25,219 nucleotides of DNA from Chara braunii (taxonomy: Eukaryota > Streptophyta > Charophyceae > Charales > Characeae): contig BFEA01000073.1 of NCBI GenBank assembly GCA_003427395.1, positions 3,483,558 through 3,508,776 on the forward strand, written 5' to 3'. A model generated the notes under the pieces. The model had not been told where the DNA came from, searched no databases, and worked only from the letters and a program-made list of their open reading frames with translations. The position numbers and the translations under genes were made by a program. Shown here piece after piece: positions 17,700 through 25,219 of this stretch (its first letter is position 1; each line of letters begins with the position of its first letter).

Positions 17700-17890
17700 T
17701 CTACTAGGCTACCAGCCGGGCCGCCCGGGTCCCGGGTGGCCAGCCCGTGCAAGGACCAGGTAGGGTCCCAGCAAAAAAAAAAAATCCGAAAAATCCGAAA
17801 ACAAACTATGTTATGCAGAAAAATAAACTGAATAACTTTTGCCTCAGGGTCATATCGAAATTCTTCACCAAATATTTGTGACGATATATA
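17700..17890 (+). repeat. Dispersed CCCGGG/poly-A repeat, copy 2
   Basis: It has the same architecture as 7130-7400: a GC head with GCCGCCCGGGTCCCGGG, GTCCCAGC, an A-run with ATCCGAAAAATCCG, CTATGTTATG, then ACTTTTGCCTCAGGGTCATA. Similarity continues past the A-run, so the family shares a body as well as a GC head. A further GGCCCGGCCGGGC string at about 17920-17932 may belong to another fragment. Confidence 0.65.
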
Positions 17891-17993
17891 TATATATATT
17901 TATTTTTTATTTTTTTTTGGCCCGGCCGGGCAAGTGACCCCGTGCCACTCTGGTAGCCTAGCTTTTCTAACAATTCCGGCTTTTTTTTTTAGG

Positions 17994-18220
17994 TTCGAAA
18001 AAAAAACCACATATTTAATCGTGTTTTGTTCCCTTATTTATTTCTCCTTTTTTTTCGTTGCTTTCTTTTCTTTTCCCCCCTGAAATTGATTTTAAATGCG
18101 GTCAGCAATTTCCATATTATTGTCGTACAATCGTTTCTTGACGACTTGCTCTATTCTTTTTCTATTTTTTGTGTGCTTCAAAATAAAAAACACATATCTA
18201 ATCATGCTCTGTTTTTTGTT
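17994..18220. repeat. Duplicated AT-rich module, 183-bp spacing
   Basis: TTCGAAAAAAAAACCACATA, continuing TTTAATCGTGTTTTGTT (from 17994), resembles TTCAAAATAAAAAACACATA, continuing TCTAATCATGCTCTGTT (from 18177). The whole span is T-rich; frames here give Phe-rich artefacts. Confidence 0.65.
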
Positions 18221-18308
18221 TCAAATTGTTTTTGTCTTTATGTTTGTTTTTGTGATTTGTATTCCCCGTATATATCTATGTCACATTAGCTAAGAATTCC
18301 TAGGCCGC

Positions 18309-19228
18309 TATTGACAGGACACGACTTGCACATACAGAACACCAACGACGTTACAGACGAAGACATGTTGACAATATTCGACCACATCTCAACAATGCAC
18401 GTCTTTATACGTCAATACTTTTCATGCAACAAGTTTTGGTCGAAATAACCGCCCTGGAAAACAGGTCACCCTGCACACACTGCGCCGCAGAAAAATGGCC
18501 TCATGAACACAATTGGACCTCGCTTGGCTGTCTCCAAGGAAAAGTTCAACCACCTTTGTGGACATATCCCGAGCAGTTCACACCCGCTGCTCAAATTTTG
18601 CAATTGTGGGAAACTAGCAACAGACAGGGTCAACTACTGCGCTCACGCACACGACAGTTTAACAACGCCCTTGCTCTTGCATCTCAAACAGTGAAAGAGA
18701 CACACATGCCTCCCGGCCGACGGCCTGACATGCTCAGAATCGAAGGTCACGTTCAACAACACTTTGGCCCTCCTGTGCCAAACGAAAACCAACAACTAAC
18801 GTTAGCCCCAAATATATGTATATGCAACACTCTTGCGTCTTCACCGACTGGACCTGCCACCAGATATGCCACTTGACACAGTTCAGCGAATCAAATCCCT
18901 TTTACAAAAACTACACTCGCTACTCTATCAATGCAACCGGTGGGTTCGTGACTTCATTACAGTGTCCGAACTCCCTGATGAGACGATACAAGATCGACAC
19001 ATTGTTATCAATCCAGATGCATGGCCATCAGACGAACATGCTGACAGATACAAGAGAGCAGAAGGACCGCGAGAACTCTGCATAAGAGAACATCAATCTG
19101 CAAGCTACACTCTATACTTCTTTTTTCCGTTTTGTTCCACACTATGCAAACATTCTAAGCATGACAATTTCCATTTTCTTAATTCGTCTCTTTTAATTGT
19201 TTGCGACCTTGCCCTCATCGCCTGTTGA
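18309..19228 (+). pseudogene. Decayed ORF region of unknown family inside the insert
   Basis: Protein-like open stretches occur in successive frames. An open stretch from about 18319 contains HDLHIQNTNDVTDEDMLTIF and, after one stop, runs on to 18696 (with CNCGKLATDRVNYCAHAH). Other frames carry 18424-18876 (150 codons) and 18833-19228 (131 codons, with LPPDMPLDTVQRIKSLLQKL). Base composition shifts here from AT-rich to a balanced, coding-like mix. I recognise no domain; an ancestral transposon ORF is plausible. At least one nonsense and two frame changes are needed to join the pieces. Confidence 0.4.
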
Positions 19229-19344
19229 TCCCTTTTCCTCCTCGCCTGTGACCAATTCCCCTACCTATAACAAAATTTTGTCCCTCTCCTGCTCACACCT
19301 CCCCTCACTTCGCTGCGCATGAAGCCGCGGCGAGTCCCCTTGTT

Positions 19345-20583
19345 GAGCTAAGGACAATAAAAGGAAAGTCTAATGTGGTTGCAGATGCTTTGCCCAGGTG
19401 TGAAGATTTTCTTTAGAACCATTGTCTCCTACCTCGATATTGGGAATGAACTGAAAGAACAAATATGCAAGGGTTATGAGAGTGACCCTATTTGAAGTCC
19501 TATTATTGGGACCCTACGAAAAAACCCTGAACTATTCCCAGAGTATCGAATGACTGATGGCTTACTCTTCTAAGTGGATAAAACCAAAGAATGATTATGT
19601 ATTCCTCACCAAGAACAAATCAAGAGTTTAATCATATTGGGGAATGCCATAATGTTGAGGGTCACTTTGGTTTTGAAGACGTATGCTGATGTCCAAGAAC
19701 ACTTTGAATGGAAAGGAATTGAAGAGGATGTACTAACGTATGTGCGGACTTGTCTTATCTGTTAGAGGAACAAACCCTCGCATGAGAATCTGTTGGGACT
19801 ACTGAGACCATTGCCTATTCCAAGTGAGTCAGGTGAGTCCATCTCCATTGATTTTATGAGTCTCACTAAGAGTCGAAATGACAATAGTCAGGTAATGGTC
19901 ATCGTAGATGGATTCTCAAAGTATGCTATGTTCATTCCTTTACCTGTCGGAGCTAGAACCGAACTGGTCATCCAAAAGTTTCTTTTTGATGGGTTTTTTT
20001 GTATGGATTCCCCAAAACCATTGTCTCTGACATAGATGTTCAGTTCACGAGTCTACAATGGCAAAAATTCATGCAAGTCTATGGCACCAACTTGACCATG
20101 TCGTCAGGTAGACATCCTGAAACGAACGGCCAAACTGAGCAAATGAACCGTATATGCCAACAACTTTTGCGCATGTATGTGCGACCCAATCAAATAGATT
20201 GGGATGAAAACTTACATAAGATTCCTAGTGCTTATAATAACAGTATACATACTGTTATAGGAAGAACGCCTAACGCACTGCATAAAGGCTGGAAGCCTCG
20301 ACGTCCCATTCATGCTTTAACTCGGGACCAGATTCAGAGTTTACCCCCAGGAACTTGTGAATTCCCAATTTTGTATGAAGAAGATATCAAAAAGGTAAAA
20401 GAAAATATACAAAAACCCCAACTTCAGATGATTGAGCAGGCTAACCAACATCGTCAACCATCACAAGTTCAAGAAGCAGATCTGGTTTGGGTGAGGTCTA
20501 AAGAATTTGCCTTAGAAAGAAAACGTGTCTCAAAAACTGTTGCCTGTCTACTATGGTCCCTAGGAAGTTCTCAAGGTGATTAG
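19345..20583 (+). pseudogene. pol: Integrase with HHCC finger and D,D35E core (frameshifted)
   Basis: Pol resumes with the pre-integrase motif KSNVVADALPR (about 19366-19398). The HHCC zinc finger is visible as HNVEGH (His codons at 19648 and 19663) and CLIC (Cys codons 19751 and 19760), but a frame change near 19675 and a TAG right after CLIC (19763-19765) break it. The catalytic core follows: Asp in SISIDFMS (about 19850), Asp in TIVSDID (about 20029) and Glu in ETNGQTEQ (about 20137), with exactly 35 residues between the second Asp and the Glu. A frame change lies at the seven-T run 19994-20000 between the first and second Asp. The C-terminal DLVWVRSKEF region follows before the frame breaks near 20540. 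Integrase would insert element cDNA into the host chromosome. Confidence 0.92.
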
Positions 20584-20913
20584 GGATGCAGATGGACCTT
20601 CCTACCGAATCGATGTACCCCCACACCTAAGGACCTACCCTGTCTTTCATGCTTCTAAACCGCTATCGTACGTAAAAGGAGAGAACTTTCCTAACAAATG
20701 TTTCCACCCTCCATGAATGGAGGTTATGAAGTTAAGAAGATTCTGGAACATGGCTACTTTTCTACAGGTGGCAGAGGAAGACCAAGGAACCAATATAAGG
20801 TACAGTTCAAGTCTCAACCCCGATATGAAGCCAAATGGTTTAGTAAGAAAGAACTCTTACCTACTGCGCTTGATATTGTTGTTGCATATGAACGTGGGTT
20901 GAAAGGAAACTAA
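20584..20913 (+). pseudogene. pol: Integrase C-terminal tail with chromodomain-like module
   Basis: After another frame change, the tail motif DADGPSYRIDVPPHLRTYPV (about 20588-20647) is readable, with VFHASKPLSY following. The last frame (20698-20913) contains YEVKKILEH, a basic/aromatic middle with QYKVQFKS, then AKWFSKKELLPTALDIVVAY. This fits the fold order of a chromodomain (first strand, W/F-bearing strands, C-terminal helix), although only some of the usual aromatic cage positions are evident. Chromodomains steer chromoviruses to heterochromatin. Confidence 0.75.
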
Positions 20914-21461
20914 TGTTTTTTCTGCGATGGAAGCAGGAATGCAATAACCCATGTTGTATGCCTCATGGAAAGTCCAAGGGCATTACCGAGCCGCACTCAG
21001 ACCCAAGTTGAAGGGGCAAAAAAAACCCACATAAGAATTTAGGGCCCGGGCGAGTTACAGTTGACTAAAGTCAACTGTCGGATTCCCAACTGTCAAAGTC
21101 AAAGCGTACCCAACCTAGGCCGCCACTCACACACACACACTTGTATGCAGGAACCCAGACAGCATCGAGTCCAAGGGGAAATCTGCAACTGTACAATCTA
21201 GGTCCTCAACTGTGAGTCAATCTGCACCACTGTCGGTGGGGACCTAAAGGTCAAACAGCCTTACCAAATGCTACATAAGGCTGGGTCTCCGGGTGGTCAA
21301 CATTCAGTCTTGCTATGCTGCTTGGACGCTGGCTCGACTTTGACTGGACTCTGGCATTGACGCTGGCATGGCGCTAGCCACACGCTGGCTGTGCGGAGGC
21401 ACTGTGGACGACGACGAGGGGCCGTGGCAGCATGCTGACGCTTTTTGTGCGCCGGGCATTG

Positions 21462-21710
21462 CTGATGAGACGCTGCCACCTGTCTACCCTGCTGATGTGG
21501 CGCATGCCACTGGTCTACATTGCTGATGTGGCGCATGCCATTGGTCTACATTGCTGATGTGGCGCATGCCATTGGTCTACATTACTAATGTGGCGCATGT
21601 CACTTGTCTACATTGTTGATGTGGTGTTTTCACTTGTCTTCATTGACGATGTGGCACATGCCACCTATCTCAACAGCTGACGTGGCATTGACCACGCTAT
21701 CTACATGACG
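21462..21710. repeat. 31-bp minisatellite in the 3' UTR
   Basis: The unit is GCTGATGTGGCGCATGCCAT followed by TGGTCTACATT. Copies start at 21491, 21522, 21553, 21584, 21615, about 21645 and 21676, the later ones more diverged. A partial unit precedes at about 21462. Each unit holds a TGGC-GCAT-GCCA near-palindrome resembling the TGGCATGCCA palindromes in the 5' leader. Confidence 0.93.
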
Positions 21711-21724
21711 TGACTAGTTGCGAT

Positions 21725-21741
21725 AAGGAAGGAGATCGGGA
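21725..21741 (+). promoter_or_regulatory. Candidate polypurine tract
   Basis: AAGGAAGGAGATCGGGA is the only purine-rich stretch near the 3' LTR and would prime plus-strand synthesis. It ends about 30 bp before the alignable LTR start (21772), whereas such tracts normally abut the LTR. The true LTR may therefore begin near TGTGG at 21743, with the 5' LTR copy lacking its first about 29 bp. Confidence 0.4.
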
Positions 21742-21771
21742 TCTGTGGATGATTGGGATCTGGTACTCACC

Positions 21772-22125
21772 TGAGGTTGACGTCGTTACCGTATTCTGCT
21801 ATTGTCTTCATGGTCTTCACGAGATAAGAGTGCCACGTGGCATTGCTGTGTGATCAGGATTATCATATTTGTTATCGTATACTGGTTGATGACATGGAGA
21901 GGAAAGAAGCCCCTAGAAGAAGTTGGGTTTGATTGGATTACTCTGGTGTGATCATTGATATCTCTTCCACCTTCTCCTATGTCTATTCCCCCTCCACTCT
22001 CTTCATCTAATGGTAACGAGATACTGTTTCAGATAACACTTCACGATAACTGGAGACTTTGTGCAGATCTGAGACTACTTGTGCTTTGACGTCTAATGAG
22101 TATCTGCCAGACTAGGTTCATTACA
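21772..22125 (+). repeat. 3' LTR
   Basis: Starts TGAGGTTGACGTCGTTACC and ends GGTTCATTACA. It aligns without gaps to the 5' LTR over 354 bp with about 20 differences by eye, about 14 of them transitions. Position and orientation match the element. Confidence 0.95.
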
Positions 22126-22140
22126 CTCTATTTTCCTCCT

Positions 22141-22287
22141 CAGGCTGCTAGGTTTGTCGTTCGCCGAGCAAGGAAGAGGGAAGTCCGACCGGAGTTACAG
22201 TAGGTGCGTGCCCAAATCGACATGCAAGACATGCTGAGAGAGTATTTGGCGGAAGATGGCAGCGGGGATAGTCCACATAGTAGAGAC
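22141..22287 (+). other. Short coding-like stretch next to a splice-acceptor context
   Basis: Sixteen bases after the 3' LTR, CTATTTTCCTCCTCAG resembles a 3' splice site (AG at 22141-22142). The following frame is Arg/Lys-rich, has one TAG (22201-22203), then reads MQDMLREYLAEDGSGDSP before ending at a TGA. It resembles no family I know and may be an exon remnant. Confidence 0.2.
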
Positions 22288-22425
22288 ACAAACTTTCGAT
22301 GATAGCTTCCTGGTAACATTGATGACACATGGCATGCTGCTGACATGGTAGTAGGAACGCTGGCTGACATGCGCAGCTATTTAAACATGGCAAGTCAAGG
22401 CCTTGGCGGCATATTGGGCAAGCAA

Positions 22426-23029
22426 TTAGGGGGTGGGAAGGATGAATACAAGACAAAGATTCGCATAGTGTTCGGAGCAGAGACTGTGCAGTGTGCATGC
22501 CAACCGAACTGTAGCTGTGTGACGACGCAATGGGAGGGCACAGCCACCGTCCTCAGGAGAAGTCTGGTGACTGCCAGAAGGAGAATCTATTTGATCTACA
22601 CAGGGAGGTGACACTGCTTGGCCACGTGCAGGAGAAGGGGGTGGGGGTTCAGCCAGGTTGCTCTCCGGACGCTGCTGCGCTTGCAAGTGCAAAGGAACAT
22701 ACTGTACCTGAAGGACAATCTAGATGGAGTGAGAATTTGCTGCTTGGTTGTAGAAAGAGGTCGTACTTTCCACCGTGTGCACCCTACTGCCATTTTCCCA
22801 TAAGACCCATGAATTATCCGCAAGGGCGACAGCACTGAAATGACCTGCACGCTGCCAAGGGGTTCTGGGGAGCAGGCTGCAGTTGTATTCTTCTTCCCAT
22901 GAATGCCATAGACATGACTTCGATGTTCACTACAGGTGCAGTACTGTCATCCTCTGGGCAGACAGCACGGTGCTCTTCTTCTATCCAATGGACGGTATTG
23001 GTAAAACTGCAACTGTATAAGGGTTGCAA
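22426..23029 (-). pseudogene. Decayed minus-strand coding region, family unknown
   Basis: The frame 23029-22814 contains VHWIEEEHRAVCPEDDSTAP and MGRRIQLQPAPQNPLAA, a protein-like acidic/hydrophobic mix. Just before its end a second frame picks up with HFSAVALADNSWVLWENGSR (about 22845-22786), then a Pro/Ser-rich stretch to 22426 after a stop. The pattern suggests one ancestral gene with a frameshift and a stop. It lies downstream of, and on the same strand as, the Penelope-like RT and may be part of that element. No domain is recognised. Confidence 0.35.
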
Positions 23030-23164
23030 TTATAAGCGAGGAGACATACATTAATAGCATAGTATACACAGAGTCCTCGCTGTAGTATGATGAGATCATC
23101 TGATTCTGTTGGTGCAGCAAAGGGGGGTTCATTCAATTCTGTGGATTGCTTGGTAGGTGGAGGT

Positions 23165-23377
23165 TCATTGTAGCCTCGACGCTCTGTCAGGTTCCTCTGG
23201 TTGTATTAACTGTATTGGCTCTAGCATATGATCCGGAGAGAGATCCTCTGCATTCGGGGCCTCCATCAAATGATCAGAGGGCAAGTCATTGTCAATTGGG
23301 GTAGGGGAGCATGTTGGGCTAGTTGGGGGAGAAACGAGCAGGTGAGAAATAGGTGGGTCAGATGGAGGTAACGGGAA
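23165..23377 (-). pseudogene. Pro/Asp-rich open stretch without a start codon
   Basis: Seventy codons are open between TAG (23380-23378) and TGA (23167-23165). They read an acidic, Pro/Ser-rich sequence including PIDNDLPSDHLMEAPNAEDL. There is no start codon near its beginning, so it is an internal coding remnant. Its composition and strand fit a continuation of the low-complexity tail of the RT-bearing frame upstream. Confidence 0.3.
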
Positions 23378-23593
23378 CTAATCAGCCACACTTGGGCTTA
23401 AAATGGCTGCTAGTCATGCAAAAGCTGCACAGGCGGCTGCCCCCCGTGTCTAGTGCACACGCATGCTCACAGTGCTGCAGAAATCATCGCCACATTGTTG
23501 GCATCAGACTCTATATGTACTATTCCGGGCTAGTGTATACTGATCACGACGGCGTCGTTCTGCACGGTTGCGGGCTTGGCGTCGGAGCAGATC

Positions 23594-24340
23594 TCAAACC
23601 CCTGCAGGGGGCGTGGTGATCGTGTTGTCCAAGGACAAACGAGGGCGCTGTCTAGGAGGTGGCAGTGGAGACGGGGAGTGCCTCCACCGAAGAGGTGTCT
23701 GCAACGACCGATTCAACGGTGGAAGCCTCCGATGAAGGGGCCGCTGTGACAGCTGAGCTGACCAGGAATGTATTGATGATGACGATGTTGATAAAGGGGA
23801 GGTGGAGGAGGAGGAGGGGGATGACGAGGAGGGCAGAGAAGAAGAAGAAGAAGAAGAAGAAGAAGAAGAAGAAGAAGAAGAAGAAGAAGAAGAAGAAGAA
23901 GAGAAAGAAGCAGCAGAGAAAGGGTGGATGACGGGGGGAAATGTAGCAGAGGATGTTGGCGGAGGGGCTGGTGGGGGTGGTGGGGATGATGGCGGTGGTG
24001 GCAGTGAGGATGACGGCGGTGGTGATTGTGGTAGTGTTGGTAGTGATGATGGTGGTGGTGGAGGAGGAGAAGAAGGTGGTGGTGGTGGTGATGATGGAGG
24101 AGGTGGAGGTGGAGGTCGTGATGGTGGCGACTGTGGCAGTGAGGGAGGCACATTTTCAGTTGCAACGGCCGCATGAGTGGGGTGGCCTTCATTCCCTGCA
24201 GCCACCTCCGCAGCGTATATGTTGCTCACTGCGGCGGGCCTCATCTCCATCTGAGCTGGCGGAGGCACATTGGTATCTGCCAATTCGGTACGACTGCCGC
24301 ATTGGGCTGTGTGGAGAGTTGGGGTGGTCTGCAGTGAGGA
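23594..24340 (-). pseudogene. Pro/Ser-rich tail in frame with the Penelope-like RT
   Basis: This frame is in phase with the RT ORF and separated from it only by the TAA at 24343-24341. The translation is low complexity: Pro-rich runs (about 24150-23950), a poly-Ser run from a (GAA)n tract (23838-23902 on the plus strand) and an Arg/Pro/Leu-rich end. Extensin-like appearance is caused by trinucleotide repeats. No GIY-YIG endonuclease signature is seen in it. The RT may have been translationally continuous with it before the stop arose, or it may be only open because of composition. Confidence 0.4.
23838..24120. repeat. (GAA)n microsatellite followed by GGT/GGA-rich repeats
   Basis: (GAA)n spans about 23838-23902. 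Irregular GGTGGTGG, GATGATGG and GGAGGAGG repeats run from about 23950 to 24120. Confidence 0.95.
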
Positions 24341-25090
24341 TTAGCGACGGCCTGTGGCATATGGTTGGGTGGAGGGCCTGTGCGCAGCGTTTGCCTGCGA
24401 CAGTGGGTGAGCAATTGCCCAGCACACCATGCAGCAAAACCAGTTCGAAAGCCGTGTGACATGCATCGGTAGCCGGCACTGCCGGCCACGCACATATACA
24501 GTCCAGCCTTTGGCCAGGACACTCGGAAGATGGCCCCAAACAAGCATGCATTGTGTCAAGGAGGTCACTGCAGCTTTGAAGTCGGTATTATTGATACAGA
24601 TATGTTCAAACCTCGTCGGTTGTCCTGTTAGCACACCTGCAGCCTGATGAGCCGGGGCATTGGAGGAAGCACTGGGATAACGTATGACAGGGAATGTCCA
24701 AGCTTCGGCCTTATCGAAAACGCCCATGCGAAGTGAGCTGTCTGGCCGAACTTGGATTCTTGCCCCAATGAAGAGACATGAGGCATCTTGCTTAGTAGTG
24801 TCTTTCCATTCAAGCCCGTACCGAGCAGGAGGGGGCGGAGATGTCTGCCAAGATAGAATGTCATTCATGAACCGATAAGTGAAGGCATGTGCTTGTGCTG
24901 CCCGGAGATCTTGCTGACGGAGTTCGTCGATGAACTGTGCTTCATCCCAATAGAGAGTGAGGTTGGCAATTTCTGGACCGGCGTTAGTGCCCATAGGGAC
25001 ACCGACCACTTGCTGGCGCAGAGTGCCATCCGTTGTATAGAGACAAGTATTTGAGACCACAAACCGCAAATGATGTTGAATCTCTGACAC
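24341..25090 (-). pseudogene. Penelope-like element reverse transcriptase, C-terminal part
   Basis: An open frame of 249 codons. Residues 30-50 (GVPMGTNAGPEIANLTLYWDE) match RT motif B in the form typical of Penelope-like retroelements. Residues 70-81 (FTYRFMNDILSW) are the catalytic motif C, but the first Asp of YxDD is Asn76 (AAT, 24865-24863). Residues 104-114 fit the following FLD-type strand. Residues 137-196, with GQPTRFEHIC and a D-F...L...G-L-P...L pattern, fit the post-RT thumb region of the family. RT motifs before B are not in the frame. The 5' end sits at TTTCAG (25095-25090) after a long pyrimidine tract, a good 3' splice site, so upstream motifs may be in another exon beyond the window. 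The changed Asp and the 3' stop suggest an inactive copy. Confidence 0.82.
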
Positions 25091-25130
25091 TGAAAGGAGG
25101 GGGAGTAGACAACGGGGAGGAGGAAAAAAT

Positions 25131-25131
<1 letters not shown>

Positions 25132-25219
<88 letters not shown>
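25132..25219. repeat. (GA)n microsatellite at window end
   Basis: An uninterrupted GA tract of at least 88 bp runs off the window, so its full length is unknown. On the minus strand it is a CT tract immediately upstream of the pyrimidine-rich splice-site context of the RT exon. Confidence 0.98.

Larger units (their letters stand above)
14200..19344. other. Nested insertion of composite repeat DNA splitting pol
   Basis: About 5.1 kb of unrelated sequence separates the RNase H end from the pre-integrase linker. Left to right: degenerate 69-bp repeats, four (GA)n minisatellite modules, poly-T and GA patches, GGA-rich DNA, a CCCGGG/poly-A dispersed repeat and a decayed ORF region. Exact borders are estimated from where pol homology stops and resumes. 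The right end has a strong hairpin, ACTTCGCTGCG with CGCGGCGAGT (about 19306-19334), followed 12 nt later by CTAA. The left end starts at TC. These resemble Helitron ends, but the flanking bases are not the expected A and T. It may also be several successive insertions. Confidence 0.7.
20914..21771 (+). other. 3' untranslated region of the element
   Basis: No convincing ORF. It contains the palindrome CAGTTGACTAAAGTCAACTG (21058-21077; 9-bp arms around AA), a GGGCCCGGGC string at about 21041 and a (CA)-rich patch near 21127. The 31-bp minisatellite lies near the 3' end. Confidence 0.7.
8934..22125 (+). mobile_element. Degenerate Ty3/gypsy LTR retrotransposon with chromodomain-like tail, disrupted by a nested insert
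   Basis: Two 354-bp LTRs (8934-9287 and 21772-22125) bracket a primer-binding site, gag, protease, RT, RNase H, integrase and chromodomain-like tail in that order. This is the gene order of Ty3/gypsy (Metaviridae-type) elements; the chromodomain suggests the chromovirus group. The span is 13.2 kb, of which about 5.1 kb (14200-19344) is foreign, so the original element was about 8 kb. The LTRs differ at about 20 positions by eye (roughly 94 percent identity), mostly transitions, so the insertion is old. Several premature stops and frameshifts make it non-autonomous now. No matching 5-bp target duplication is visible at these boundaries (TCAGC before, CTCTA after). The true 5' boundary may therefore be truncated, or the ends may have recombined. 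Confidence 0.95.

Noticed and set aside
23594-24283. Extensin or formin-like proline-rich protein
   Set aside because: The Pro and Ser runs come from trinucleotide repeats. The frame is in phase with the RT and has no extensin SPPPP-Tyr pattern or formin domain.

Overview
The window looks like nuclear DNA from a repeat-rich plant-lineage eukaryote. Evidence for this: a long terminal repeat (LTR) retrotransposon whose primer-binding site matches the usual plant initiator-tRNA-Met type except for one base, a chromodomain-bearing Ty3/gypsy pol, a U6 snRNA-like sequence, many long dinucleotide runs, and no bacterial-type operons. A charophyte alga such as Chara is my guess from overall character only; nothing here proves it. 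No intact host protein gene is recognisable.

Layout. 1-625: simple repeats, a possible tRNA-derived SINE head and shuffled short repeat blocks. 1760-1858: U6 snRNA-like sequence with an unusual 5' stem-loop. 2199-3300: unassigned ORFs and exon-like pieces on both strands. 3720-4120: 32-bp minisatellite. 4120-7100: mostly featureless, with an AGTACT-rich patch and a 48-bp duplication. 7130-7760: GC-rich CCCGGG/poly-A dispersed repeat. 8263-8400: long (TG)n.

8934-22125: one large degenerate Ty3/gypsy element with two 354-bp LTRs (about 20 differences by eye). In order it holds 5' LTR, primer-binding site, a leader of about 1.1 kb, gag with a CCHC knuckle, protease, reverse transcriptase, RNase H, integrase, chromodomain-like tail, a minisatellite-bearing 3' UTR and 3' LTR. 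The gag-protease junction keeps what reads as a complete -1 ribosomal frameshift signal: heptamer CCCAAAA, 8-nt spacer, perfect 10-bp stem. Pol is split between RNase H and integrase by about 5.1 kb of unrelated sequence (about 14200-19344). That insert contains (GA)n minisatellites, GGA-rich DNA, another copy of the 7.1-kb dispersed repeat, and a decayed ORF region. A single N at 14721 lies between two identical 95-bp copies, which points to an unmerged contig overlap.

22126-25219: the minus strand carries the C-terminal part of a Penelope-like reverse transcriptase (25090 to 24341) in which the catalytic YxDD box reads FMND. It is preceded by a good 3' splice-site context and followed in the same frame, after one stop, by a Pro/Ser-rich tail. 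The window ends in (GA)n. Everything protein-coding that I can recognise belongs to retroelements, and nearly all of it is broken.
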